A program made the translations under genes and the position numbers. From NCBI RefSeq assembly GCF_018143015.1, contig NC_054742.1, positions 57,979,195 to 58,043,194 on the forward strand: a stretch of 64,000 bases of DNA, read 5' to 3'. Each line of letters starts with the position of its first letter. The first letter of the stretch is position 1. Below the pieces are notes generated by a model. That model worked only from the letters and a program-made list of their open reading frames with translations, did not search any database and had not been told where the DNA came from. Below are positions 10,500-22,511 of the stretch, in pieces. Origin of the DNA: Lytechinus variegatus (taxonomy: Eukaryota; Echinodermata; Echinoidea; Temnopleuroida; Toxopneustidae).

Positions 10500-11480
10500 A
10501 GCCCACCCCCACAAAAATATTGATTTGAATAAATAGATAATAATTCAAACTAGCATATCACTGAAAATTTCATAAAAATCGGACGCAAAATAAGAAAGTT
10601 AAATTTAAAAGGAGAATGAACCTTTAGAACAAGATAGCTTGTGTGAAAACAGAAAAATCAAAGAAACAGATAGGCAACGAAAGTTTGAGAAAAATCGGAC
10701 AAATATTGAGTAGGTTATGAGCTAGAATATTGTGATCACTAATGCTATGGAGATCATCAAATTGGCAATGCGACAAAGATGTGTGATGTCACTTATGAAC
10801 AACTCTCCCCATTACTCTAGTATATATTTCACTTAAATTGCCTCTTTTATCACATCTATCAGTAGATCATGTGTTCTTTCTATAGGAGGGCATGTATAGA
10901 TTTTTAAAGAATACATCATGGAAAAGGAGTTTGTATCACCATCAGAAAAAGTAAAAAGAGACATTTTGGGGGTATTTTATAGTCCATCAAAGAGAAAGTT
11001 GTTCACATGTGACATCACACATCCTTGTCGCATTGCCAATAAGGGGATCTCCATAGCTTTAGTGATTGCAATATTCAAATGTTCATAACTTTCTCATTGT
11101 TTGTCCGATTTTTCTCAAACTTTCGTTGATCTGTTTCTTTGATTTTTCTGTTTCGGAACAATCCTACTTATTTCAAAGGTTTCATTCCCCTTTAAGTTTT
11201 GATTATTTTTCACAAAATAGTGATATGCAAATCAAATGAGACAGTCAATGACGGCCCTCATGTGCACTCACTACTTCTTTTGTTTTGTATTGTTTGAATT
11301 ATACAGTATTTCATATTTTTACAGATTTTTACAGATAATATAAAATAAAATGCAAGAAAAGAGAAATTGTGGTCACATGCATGGTGAAAACGAAGTAATG
11401 AGACAATAGTTCCCGCCAATAATTATGCTGACAGAGTAGCTAGGCCAAAACAATGCATTGGGTGGATTTGGCAATGAAAG
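10500..11480. repeat. TTAA fold-back element (family A, copy 4), interrupted
   Basis: The left part runs 10500-10604 (TTAAAGGTCAAGCCCACCCC) and the right part continues from 11196 with GTTTTGATTATTTTTCACAA, ending in the diverged GGTGGATTTGGCAATGAAAG. Between them lies a complete family C element (10605-11195). Comparison with copy 2 shows the empty site was TTTTAAAG, so the intruder went into a TTAA. Confidence 0.8.
10605..11195. repeat. TTAA fold-back element (family C), nested in family A
   Basis: Ends are TTAAAAGGAGAATGAACCTT and GGTTTCATTCCCCTTTAA. Internal inverted blocks include GAAAGTTTGAGAAAAATCGG on the left and CCGATTTTTCTCAAACTTTC on the right. TTAA stands at both edges and matches the single TTAA expected in the host copy, so the 4-bp target duplication is directly visible. 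Confidence 0.88.
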
Positions 11481-12516
11481 GTTGAGTGAAAAGACTTAAC
11501 ACGCTAAAGGTTGACAACTGCGATAGAAAAGTAATGTTATTCTTGCCACAGGATAATTCTATTTTTAAAACATTTTCAATGCTTGATTTTTTTATTTGCT
11601 TTTTCTTATGTGAAAAAAAAGCATCGTTGCTTTATTTCAATGAATTAATCAATATTGGACCCGCCCCGTATCATTAAGATAATTAATAAACTTAACCCGC
11701 AATTCTTGGGCGATTCAATACGTCTCGTACGGGACATTTCGACAAAATAAAATTTATAGTCTATTAGCTGAATGACGATGCCGTTAAGCAATTATTTTTT
11801 TGGGGGGGGCAATGATAAAGTTATAGTTGATATTGTGAAATACCGATAACCAACATAAAATGTTTTATTATGGAAGAATTATAGGTAAAAAACATTATGT
11901 GTTGTAACATTTTCACCTCTAATTCGCGCATGCTGGACGACATAATTATATGTTTGTTGGTTATTTTACATGACTACCCGATAGTACTTTATTATTACAG
12001 CTAAACAAATTTAAGTTTCTCATTTGTTTGAAAAATGTTGTGAAAATGGCTAATTTTTCTAGCATAGAATCGCCCAATTATTGTAACGTCCATGGAAATA
12101 TAATGAGTTCGGTTTGCTGAGTCCTTTCACCATGATGGTTGCCATAATGGCAACAATTAATGGCAAAGTTACAATGGCTGCATCTCTTTATGAAATGTGA
12201 TCCAGCTATAAGGGACCCAACGCTTCAAATTTTTATTTTGTTTTCATATTTGTCTGTTTTTTAATCAAAATTGAAGCAAAGCAATGGCAAGTGTTTTATG
12301 ATTTCAGTGAGATGGAATAACATTAATCATGACATGAAAATATGTCACAAGAAATAAGATTTAATATCTTCCGAAACTCTTTTTTTTTTGGTAAACGTAT
12401 AGGAGGCCTGTGTTGATTTTACATACTTTTCAATCCATCATGATCAGTGTGAATTTTAGAGGTCAGTCAGAGTGGTAAATATTTACTTCTCTGATGTCAG
12501 TGGTATAGCGCCATCT
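11481..12516. other. AT-rich spacer, no gene seen
   Basis: Unique-looking AT-rich sequence with a short G-run near 11803. No exon with splice signals or repeat end is supported here. Confidence 0.4.
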
Positions 12517-13132
12517 TTAAAGGAGAATTCCACCCCAGAAACAAAAATCATTTGAATCAATGTAGAAAAATTGAATAAACTGAACGCTGAAGATTTCATC
12601 AAAATTGGATGTAAAAAAGAAAGCTATGACATTTCAAAGGTTTGTTTAATTAAAAAAAATATATATGCACAACTCGGTGAAATTCAAACGAGAGCGTCGA
12701 TGATATCCATCACTCAATATTTCTTTTATTTTTTATTATTTGAATTATACAATATTCCAAATTCTACATACTAGTATTTGACAATGATCAACAACTTCAC
12801 TGAACCACAAAATGTTAAAACAATGCTACCACATGTTCAATGGAGGAATAAAACGTTGTTTCACATGACTTTGTAATGAGGAGAAAATTAGAATATTTCA
12901 TATTCACATAACAAAATACAAAAGAAATAGTGAGCGGGTGACGTCATCAGTCCCCTTATTTGCATACCGACCAGAATGTGCATAACTGTTCTATGAAATT
13001 AAGCAAAACTTTATGATGTCATATAACTTTGTTATTTTACACCCAGATTTGATTAAATTTCAGTGTTATGCTTTTTGGATATTTATATTTTTATACAAAG
13101 CAACTTTTTGTTGGAGCGGACTGGTACTTGAA
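12517..13132. repeat. TTAA fold-back element (family A, copy 5), diverged
   Basis: Starts TTAAAGGAGAATTCCACCCC and ends near GGAGCGGACTGGTACTTGAA. The body keeps GATTTCATCAAAATTGGATG on the left and, inverted on the right, AAGCAAAACTTTATGATGTC. It is the most diverged family A copy in the window and so probably the oldest. Confidence 0.75.
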
Positions 13133-13454
13133 ATGTCTTGTTCTTAATGTGTATTCGTATCTGCCAATCTTTCTTTTTTGGTGTTGTTGTTCTTAGTGTA
13201 AAAACGAAATCTAGAAAACATAAAAAAAAACTTATAGGGAAAATAACAGTTGAGAGAGAAAGGGGAAACTAAGTTGGGAGTTACTTTTTTTATATATAAT
13301 TTTTGAACTTCAGTATTTCAAATATATAGGCTTTGTCAAGGGAACTTGATATATTAGAAACAAAAAGAAATCTTTACATGAGGGCATAAATCACTGAGCT
13401 AAAAGAATATATTATTGATGGGAAAAGGGCTGCGAAAACAATGACATAAAGTCA

Positions 13455-15480
13455 TGGCCCTGGGAAGCGGGAGTGCTGGGGGTGTTGAAGCACCCCCAAG
13501 ATTTTCTCAGGGGGTGTTGCGTGTATTATTTTCCATAGGCAGCACCCCCTGGAGTTCTGGTAGGTGTGTCACATACATGACTTAGAAGAAATCTACGGAA
13601 AATGACCACCATCTTGTGTTGAAACCGCCCTTTTTATCATTTTCGCTTGTCAATTTTCATAAGCGGATCTAGGGGGCCCGAGGGATCCGGTCTTCCCTAT
13701 TGGTGGAGCAAAAAAAAAAAGAAAAAAGGGAAAAGAAGACAAAAGAAGAAGAAGGGGAAAGACAGGAGAAGAAATACGATGGAAAAAGAGAAGAAAGACG
13801 TATGAATGCAATTTAAGGTGAGGGGAAGACTTGGAATATAAAGTTTATAATCTTTCATGTCACAATATTAGACTAAAGATTTTCGCTCGCGCTTCGCGCT
13901 CGCATTGCATGTTTGATAAATGAGGTTCATAAGATTCTTGCTAAATAGGCTGATATGGATCAAGGTTTGAAGTCAATATACAAAACATATTTAAGCTCCG
14001 ACACGAGATTTCATTATTTTGTTTGATTTAAAAAAATATTTTCAAAAAGTGCTCTGTAAAATGTACGTTTTGTATATCAACATTTCCAGCTCGCGCTACG
14101 CGCTCACATTAAATTTTGTCAAGTATCTATTCTCTTTGTGCATTCCATAAAGTTCTCAAAATATCTCTTTTCAGGTTTGATTGTCAAAACCTGTCAGCCA
14201 GCGCTGTTCGCATGCATTTTGATTGGTGAGTAATGTATGCCTCTATAATAACAAGACAGTAATTCTAAAACAAACGACTTAATATCCCCTTTTCACGACA
14301 TCATGCGCTCGCATTCATTGTAAAATATATTAACCCATGCATTCTATTCATGATCACGAAAGTGCTTAAAATGTCTGGTTTTCAGGCCTTCATATAAAAA
14401 AATTCGAACTGTCCTTAGGCTTATTAGATTAAGAAAGTAAAAAAAAATCATGAATTCCGAAAAATAAAATTTGCCCTTTTTCAGAATGGAATATCTCGCG
14501 CTTAGGAAGAGATATAGGAAGATAGTTATCATCTTCAAAATGAAAAAAAAAATCCTTAGAATGTCCCGGTCCTAGGTCAAAATGATATTACTTAATAAAG
14601 CGGTCCATACTATACACTTCACAATTTTCTTACACAGTGCTTGAAGTAGTACTTGAAATGACATTTTTTTTCAGATGGGAATCATATATTTTTAGCTCGC
14701 GCTTCGCGCTATCATTATTGATTATCATGATAAAAAGTGTATTTAGAATGCCCAGATACTGCGGATGAAGCTATAACACATGCATGTTTATTGAGATATA
14801 CAGCTTCTTCTTTATTTAAAACATGCTAAAATTATGCAGTTTCAGATTAGAATACACAAAATTTGTGCTCACGCTTCGCGCTTTTTTCACATTAATGCAG
14901 GATACCCAATTACCCATCTTTTTCACGATTTACGAGACATGAATAGAATGACCAATTTTTTAGGTCTAAATCTCAATTATTTTCCACTCGCGCTTCGCGC
15001 TCGCATTGTTTAGTTATATACCCATCCTTATCATTATTACAAATAGGGCTTAGAATGCCATTTTCTTTAGGTCGGAATGTCCAAAATTTTCATTGTTTAT
15101 TTACATACCAATACTGATCATGATTACAAAAGTCTTAGAATGTCATTTTTCAAAATAGAATGTCCAAAAAGTTCAGCTCGCGCTTTGCGCGAGCTTTAAT
15201 TGACTGATGACATTATGTATCGTCTTCACGGCTAACTACAAACAGTCCTTATAAGGTCCCTTTTCGATCAGTTACTTACCCATTTTGTTCAGTATCACAA
15301 ACATTGCTCAGAATGTTCAATTTTCATTACAAAATACTCATGAAATTTCCAGAAAAAAAATACGGCTCGCGCTTCACGCTGGCACTATTCATGTAGGGCT
15401 TATGAGATTACAGTGTGTATGTTGTTTTCTAAGAATATGGAATAGATTTTCAGCTTGTACTTTTAAGTAGATTTAAAAAT
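13455..15480. repeat. Long irregular array of CTCGCGCTTCGCGCTCGC palindromes
   Basis: Opens with a GC-rich fragment (GGCCCTGGGAAGCGGGAGTG, then GTTGAAGCACCCCCAA) that resembles repeats at 19605 and 21093. From about 13870 the motif GCTCGCGCTTCGCGCTCGCA or a decayed form recurs at roughly 13883, 14091, 14290, 14496, 14694, 14866, 14987, 15177 and 15363. Between them lie AT-rich blocks with variants of CTTAGAATGTCCATTTTCAG. Spacing is 100-210 bp, so this is a worn higher-order tandem repeat. Each core is nearly self-complementary. No protein is suggested. Confidence 0.75.
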
Positions 15481-18400
15481 CTAATCTTTTTGAAAGGTTA
15501 TTCGTACAGAATTCAGATCTGTCACTTTTATAATGTAAAATACGTTTGATTTGTTTCCGTTTTTTCAATGATTCTTCCTTAATCTTTAGAGGGTTTTTAG
15601 AATTATCGACAGATTTCCTTGTCGAGGTGCTTAGTCAGTAATATAATTTGAACAATTCGTATTTTTTACACGTCTCCCGATTCTGAATACCTCTCTTATT
15701 TTTCATCATAATGGAAATATCCATTATCTTTTAAAAATAACCGTTTTTCTGTTAGTTTGATATATTTGTGTTTCTTATTCTCACTATGTCTGTCCCTTCT
15801 CTCATTTACAGTCACAAACAAGCCCCCTCTCCTATTGTCTATCTACCTCTTTTTTCATTATTGATCTCCTTACGAACCCCTCCCCCACAGTCTCTCTCAC
15901 TCTCTTTTTTTACCACTAGCCCCCCCCCCCCCCTCTCACTCTCTCTTCCAATCATTCCTCCACCCCCTCTCCGCCCTATATACCCTCCCTCCTATCACAC
16001 CACAACTCTTGGAGGATAATAACTTAAAAAGTAACCATTAAAAAATGATCAGATTTGAATTACCTATTCATCTAATTCCTCAGTGATGCTTCTAGGTTAT
16101 GTGATGGAATTGGGGGTATATAGCTGAGTGCTTCTGCGATGGAGGAAACTTTAATATCCACTTTACCCTTTTCGCCAAATTATATTCACTCGAAATCGTA
16201 CATATAATTCAATACCGACTGCTGTATTAATAATTCATAAGCAGATAAGAGCCCATTTATAATTTGTTTTAACTTTAACCGGTCTGTCGAGTAGTGAAAG
16301 GAAAGTTGATCGAGATAAAAATAATAATAAGATGAGCGGATATTGCCTTTTTGTTGTACTTAGTGTATATCAATGCCGGTCGTTCATCGTCAGAAAGCAA
16401 TGGATGACAATTTTATTTGGTGAATAAATTTACAATTGAGATGAGACGACGATGAGCGATGGTGAAAATTGACTTTGGGATAGAATTTAGTAATTAGGTT
16501 TGACCTACTACCTACTTTTCATTCATTCCCCTCTCTTTCTCTCTCATTCTGTCCATCCGTGCCCCTTTTCCTTCATAAGCTCCCACTCCTTTCCCCTTTC
16601 TCCTCATTTCTCTCTCTCCTTGTCTCCCTCCTCCATTTTTTCTCGCTTTCTATTCACCTCTGTCCATCTCTATTTCATTCTCTCATCTACATCCGTCTTT
16701 CCTTCCCTTCATTCTTCTGTCTTTACCTCACATTCTTCCATCTCTTATATCAATAATCAAAAGTTCATCCCCTGCATGCATGGTGTTTGGTTATATTAAT
16801 CCATCCTATACCATTGATAATGTATGTTTCACCATGCAGGTCGAGTAGAAATATTACACATTAATTATTCATGATTATGAATAAAACTATATAGGCCGTA
16901 AATGCAGGATTATAACTTTATTTGGTATTTATTTTAGCATTATATAGACGTTTGTATGATTTTGTTTTTGACAAACGATAGTGGTCTGCAATTTGAACAC
17001 TGGTAAGAAGAAGATGAAGAAGGGGGATGAGGAGAAAATGAAGAAGAAGAAGACGAACAACAACAACAACAACAACAAAAGAAAGAAGAAGCAGGAGGAT
17101 GAGCATCAGGTGAAGAACAAAAAAAAGGGATTTCCCAAAAACAGGGGTGAGAAAAGGAGACGATATCGTGAAAGAGGGGTCTCACCCCCTCCCATACGCT
17201 TGTCTTGCTTGGTCTTTTAGTAAGACCAAGTTTTTATTGTTTTACCAATATTTAAACACGTTGAAATATAATTATTTCGCTGTATATGTAAAATGTATTG
17301 CTTCGAGAAAGGACAACCAAATAAGTTTACTATTTTCCTTCACTGATATAGGCGCTCAGGCCTATCACCACCGCTATCTCCATAATAATCTACAAATTGA
17401 TAGCGATAACGGATTACAGCTACTTATTTCTACGTTGTGCAAGTAGGATCTACCCTGTATGACAGAAAAACATATATATATCAATATTCCATTAACAATA
17501 CGTGATGGAAGCCACCACTAAAACGAGTATAAACCTGCTACGAATAAATAAATTACATATAGAAAGCAGTGTTTTCTTTACTTTTCATTTCATTATTTTT
17601 TATCATTATTTCATAATGTTCGTTAAAGAGCTTTTTTAATACATTGAGAAAGCATCACAGCGCAATCACGGTATCGTAACCATGGTTACAAGGACACATG
17701 ATTATATACGGTTGTCATCATTATTAGGGGGTTGCGTTTCAACCCCTCCCTCATTTCCCATTTCTTCTTGCCCCCCCCCCCCCTTCCACTCTCCATATAC
17801 TGCCGCGGCTGTGTTTCGCTAGAATAAATGCCCACACTCCCGCATCGAAAAATATAAATTTGATTCATTTCATCTCTAAGTGACGAAGCGGGCACTTTTC
17901 ATAATATCATCTTTCTTTCTCATTGATGGAATATGATACAATTGCAAAAGAAATGGAATACGATCTGGAATATGACTGAATAATGGATAAAGCAAGCGAT
18001 GGTATCATCTCATTACCGTAATGAGTACGCGGTTGACACGCTGCGTAGTCAGACGATAAGGCTGTCAGGTGAGGATCCACTTTATTATGATGTTCCCGCG
18101 CAAAGAGGCCATTGGCAAAGTGTTGCTAAGCAACCGCCATCACTTTAACAGTAATGTCTACGTATATGATTGGGCGCACTTTTTATCAAATTTCATTTGT
18201 GTGTGTGTGTGTGACAAAATCTACATAAGAAACGAACATGCATAAGCCCCGTTTTATGATGATACTAGTTCATTTTCAAACTATCTGAACTTTACAAAGC
18301 TATTGCACTCTTTGCAAAGCGATTGTTTTCCCACTTGTAATGCAGTTTAAGTACTTCAAAGTGTATCATTTGAAAATAAGACTTTAGAATTTGTATAATT

Positions 18401-19287
18401 TATAATTGGTTGAAGTTGTAAACCGATCAACAAATTCAAATAGACAAAATTTGAATACATTTGCTCTTTTCTAACGGGGTTTTGGTGTATAAATAAAAGT
18501 AGAAACCCATATACTTACATATTAAATTGAGATGTGCGGATATCAACAACTTATCGAATTCAATACGATAAAACGTGAACATAATCAAGGAAACTAAATC
18601 AAAATTAAATATTTAGAAAAAAAATATGCAATTTTACGTATCAATTGAACGACAGTATTACATTAGTATCTTTTGTTGGATTAATATTTTGAAAAAAAAC
18701 GTACGTTTTGTATTCCCAGTAGTGATGAACAGACTTTAAAGAATTGTGAAAAAATATGAAATATACTAAAGATTAAAAAAAAATGTTCTTGAATCTAGAT
18801 TTGTGCATGAATCTACCAGATAGATATACAGGAGTGTTCATGACGCATGCATGCACTTTGGCAAAAAAAAATAGAACGTACTGCCAGAGTGGCGCGCGAG
18901 GTATCAGAGAATAAAAAAAAGCGGGAGAAATAGAGGCATAAAATCTTACAGGTAGCTATTTGGTCGACGACCAGAGTCAGGTCATGATTAGTCGTCAGGT
19001 TGTGATGCTCCAGCTCTGATCTCGTAGATAATACTTTTTAGGTTTTTCGACTGATTGAACATTGGCGATTAAGCTCTATTCTGGCTTGAATCATCGCAGA
19101 CTGTTCAGAAAGTCGGTCGGAAATCAAACGATCAAATTTGGTGGATCATTTTCTTTTTGAGGCCTCGTCAATGAAGATGCGTTTGTGCTTTTGATCGAAA
19201 GAAAACAAGACAGATTTACAGTTTATCGACGAGGCTATATTAATTTCTACCTGTGTTGGGACTGCCCCCATCTTCTCATCTATAACC
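15481..19287. other. Unique AT-rich DNA with pyrimidine-rich tracts
   Basis: Holds C/T-rich low-complexity tracts (15790-15990 and 16500-16760), an AAG/AAC-rich purine tract at 17005-17140, poly-C near 17770 and a GT run near 18198. Open frames across the C/T tracts are Ser/Pro/Leu-rich by composition only. The last 350 bases, upstream of the signal-peptide exon, are less AT-rich and contain GGTCGACGACC (18961). They are the natural place for that gene's promoter. No RNA gene is seen. Confidence 0.45.
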
Positions 19288-19363
19288 ATGATTTCTCGGA
19301 GCAAGTCTATTATGTTACTCACGTGGTTCCTGTTCACTGTATACTCAAGTGAAATTCAAGCAA
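19288..19363 (+). CDS. Candidate first exon: signal peptide of a secreted protein
   Basis: The ATG has A at -3 (AACCATGA) and opens a 25-codon exon. MISRSKS is a basic start, IMLLTWFLFTVYS a hydrophobic core, and SEIQA a polar end with Ala at the expected cleavage site. It stops at GCAA|GTAAGT, a consensus 5' splice site, leaving one base (phase 1). This is the textbook shape of a first coding exon of a secreted or type I membrane protein. The acidic exon at 39232 starts in the matching phase, and the join would give Arg (A+GA). A candidate exon at 34935 also fits in phase. The link to either is inference across 15-20 kb. Confidence 0.55.
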
Positions 19364-21092
19364 GTAAGTGAAATTTCACAATTATTTATTCTATTTCTGA
19401 AAACTGTTTCCACTTGGTGCTGGAAGTCATTTAGTGATAATTTCCTAAAACGTTAAATACGTCCTAGTTTATTTTTTTCAAATACAAGTTTACATAAATT
19501 CTAAAAAACTACATGATTCAAATATTGTGTGTTTTGACAAAGCATCTCGATCCGAGTAAACGAAAACAAATCTTTTTTCAACGAATATTTTAGTCGGCTT
19601 TTTGCCAGGGCCCTGGGAACGATTTTTGTTTTGCTGGGGGCGCTGAAGTAAAAATGACCACCCCCCAAAAAAAAAAGTTTTCACTAGAAAATAAACTTAG
19701 TGAAGACCGTTTTGGTCCCAAGAAATTTAAATCCGTCCGAGCAGGGGGGGGGGGTTATAGCAATATATTTACATGAAAATTCTTTTTTTTTTGAGGTGGG
19801 ACCTCCACACCAGGGCTATTTATTGGGTATATAACCGTGTACATACAATCTTTCTGTAAAAAAAGGTATATGCCGATTTTTTCGATGGCTTTATAATGGA
19901 ATGATTTATTGTGATATAAAGTAATAAATTGCAGTCAATAATAATATGCGAGCGACTGAAGCTAGCAAATAATATTTTCAGTAATTGGAAGATAAAAACC
20001 TCTCTCAAGTGGTGTGCAATATCAGTAGGTCCATGGTAATATTCACATCACGGGCAATGTACGAAGGTACATACTGTAAATGAGATATACTTCCATCTTT
20101 CAGTTATAAAGACCTATATTTTTGATGACCGAAATCGTATTTCAAGGGGGTGTGTATTGGAGAAAATGCAACGAGTAAGCGTACTGAGCGAGCCTTGAAA
20201 AGTTGCTTCAGTCGTTTAAATTGATGTGCATACATTCAGAATGTGATAAAGGTGAATTATCAATAAATTAAACTTTAGCAGAAAAGACAAAAATTACAAA
20301 GAGTAAATGTTAAGTTTTAACTGGCTAAATGTGAGATAAGAATGAAACAGAGGGATCATGCTTATCGGAATTAAGGGTGCTTCATAAAAATGGTTATTTA
20401 AAGGCCATCACAGATCATAAAAGCCGCGTGGAAATAGTACAAAGATGCAAATTAAAAGGAAAATGTTGCAGAAAGGGAAGATTTTAAGTAATCTTTAAGA
20501 TTGCTGTATATTAGGAGGTGATGCAACATTCAAAATTTTAAACAAAATTAATATTTGAAATATTTATTATATAGATTGTAATAGAATTAATGTGAATTAA
20601 TTTTCCTATAAACGGATAAAACTGTAAATGTGTAGGAAATATTGCTGTCCTAACTTGCCTCTGTCATGTCTGTGTTTCATTAACGGCAATTACTTGGTCA
20701 ATCAGTGTCTCTTCGAAATTTAACATGTAGAGTATTCCTATATTTTTTGTATTAATTACCCCCACTTTCACAAAGATGTGAGGATATGACACCCCCATTG
20801 GTTTACGACCAAAGTTATAACCATATTTTAAAGATGTTGGTATCATACAATTGCTATAAATGGACGTTGTATAACCATACTCTCATGGTGCAGGGAATAT
20901 AACATTCGCAATAAGCTAAACGTAGGGTTTTGCTTTGGCTAATATCTTGTAAGATTAGAATGGGCGCGGGAGCGGAGCGACCGCGCGAGGAATTAGTTTA
21001 AGCACTTTGACCGCATTGAAAGATGAATGCACGAATTAACAGTAGTGTTAATAATTTGAGAATAAAAAATATCCTTTTTTCTGTCTTGAAAA
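19364..21092. other. Putative intron start, AT-rich, with GC-rich repeat scrap
   Basis: Follows the GTAAGT donor. At about 19605-19680 a repeat fragment reads CAGGGCCCTGGGAACG, then GGGGGCGCTGAAGTAAAAAT and a C-run. A G-run and AGGTGGGACC follow near 19745-19815. The rest is AT-rich and otherwise featureless. Confidence 0.45.
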
Positions 21093-21296
21093 GTGGGGGA
21101 TGACTGTACATGCCATCCCCCCGTGGCCATCCCGACTCTCTTCGAATAGTTGGGGGATTCATCCCTCCCAGGCCCCCCCCCGGGATTTACGCCCGTGCTC
21201 CAATATGACCAGAACGAAGCACCCTCTCGGAAAAACTTGGGGGGGGGGGGCTTCAGCACCCGAGCACCCCGCTTCCCAGGGCCATGTCTATTGCTT
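21093..21296 (-). repeat. GC-rich dispersed repeat (CCCTGGGAAGCGGGG type)
   Basis: On the minus strand it begins ATGGCCCTGGGAAGCGGGGT, then GCTGAAGCCCCCCCC. It also holds the GGGCGTAAATCCCGG block and ends near AAGTGGGGGATGACTG. The same opening occurs at 13458 (+) and, worn, at 19605 (+). Frames on both strands in this patch come from the repeat and are not genes. No clear terminal inverted repeat is visible. Confidence 0.6.
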
Positions 21297-21468
21297 GAGA
21301 ATATTTCTCTCAATCATTACAAAGCTTCGATTGTCCAACTAGTCGGTGCCTGATAATACACTTTGAAAAAAATGAAGGCAAATAAGAAGCGCCTACATAA
21401 GGACACACACCTGCACGATCAAACTTCATTGTTAACAAATACATATCATCATCATTATTATTAATATA

Positions 21469-21636
21469 ACTACTACTACAACTACTACTACTACACTACT
21501 ACTACTACTACTACTACTATACTACTACTACTACTTCTACTACTACTACTACACTACTACTACTACTACTATACTACTACTACTATACTACTACTTACTA
21601 CTACTACTACTACTACTACAACTACTACTACTACTA

Positions 21637-21689
<53 letters not shown>

Positions 21690-21692
21690 TTA

Positions 21693-21771
<79 letters not shown>

Positions 21772-21956
21772 GATATCACTACTACTACTACTACTACTAC
21801 TACACTACTATACACTACTATACTACTACTACTACTTGTACTACTACTACTATACTACTACTACTACTACTACACACTACTACTACTACTACACTACTAC
21901 TACTACTATATATACTACTACTACACTACTACTACTACTACTTCTACTACTGCTAC
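21469..21956. repeat. Long interrupted (ACT)n microsatellite
   Basis: Nearly 490 bases of ACT/CTA triplets, broken by single-base slips such as ACTACACTACT and ACTATACTACT. The run is long enough to be highly variable between individuals. Confidence 0.97.
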
Positions 21957-21960
21957 AGCA

Positions 21961-22011
21961 GATAATGATAATAATCACAATAATGATATTATTGTGATTA
22001 TTATCATTATC
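21961..22011. repeat. Perfect palindrome with 24-bp arms
   Basis: The left arm starts GATAATGATAATAATCAC and the right arm ends GTGATTATTATCATTATC. All 24 bases pair across a 3-base spacer. It sits five bases past the ACT microsatellite and continues into ATT-rich repeats up to about 22075. Confidence 0.9.
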
Positions 22012-22407
22012 ATATTATTATCTACATTATTATTATCGTTATTATCATGATATTATTATTATATACTACTACCACTATACTATGGTCACGATATTAGGAA
22101 ATTTGGAGTGTCGCATGCATGATGATTATATTCATGCAGAATGTACAATCGAATAGTTTGTCATAGATTCAACATTGAAAAGTACAGTAAATGGGCAATT
22201 GCATAATATCTGAAACCAAATATCTCTTACAGAAAACAGATCATGAATATTATATTCAAATAAATCAATATTTTGTCGGCATTGAAATTGTGATTTTTCA
22301 AATGAAAACGATTGATCTCTTCAATATCTCCTCGAATATGATAAATGTTAAGATTGATATTTTTCTCAGAACGACGAACAATATACTTAAGTCGTTTCGA
22401 TAATGCG

Positions 22408-22511
22408 ACAGTCACATCAGCGAAACCGACTCCAAACCGAACGATGTGATGTCATTGGAAATAATGTTATCGATTTGGTCGGTCTAGAGTCGGTTTGGTC
22501 GATGTGACTGT
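22408..22511. repeat. Small MITE, ACAGTCACATC termini (copy 1)
   Basis: Left end ACAGTCACATCAGCGAAACC, right end GGTTTGGTCGATGTGACTGT: inverted termini of about 25 bp. The body is about 55 bp and carries GACTCCAAACCGA on the left and GGTCTAGAGTCGG on the right. This is the best-kept of six copies in the window. Confidence 0.85.

Noticed and set aside
15768-16799. Pro/Ser/Leu-rich frames
   Set aside because: They follow from C/T-rich low-complexity DNA.
21093-21353. Frames of 67-106 codons on both strands
   Set aside because: They lie on the GC-rich dispersed repeat.
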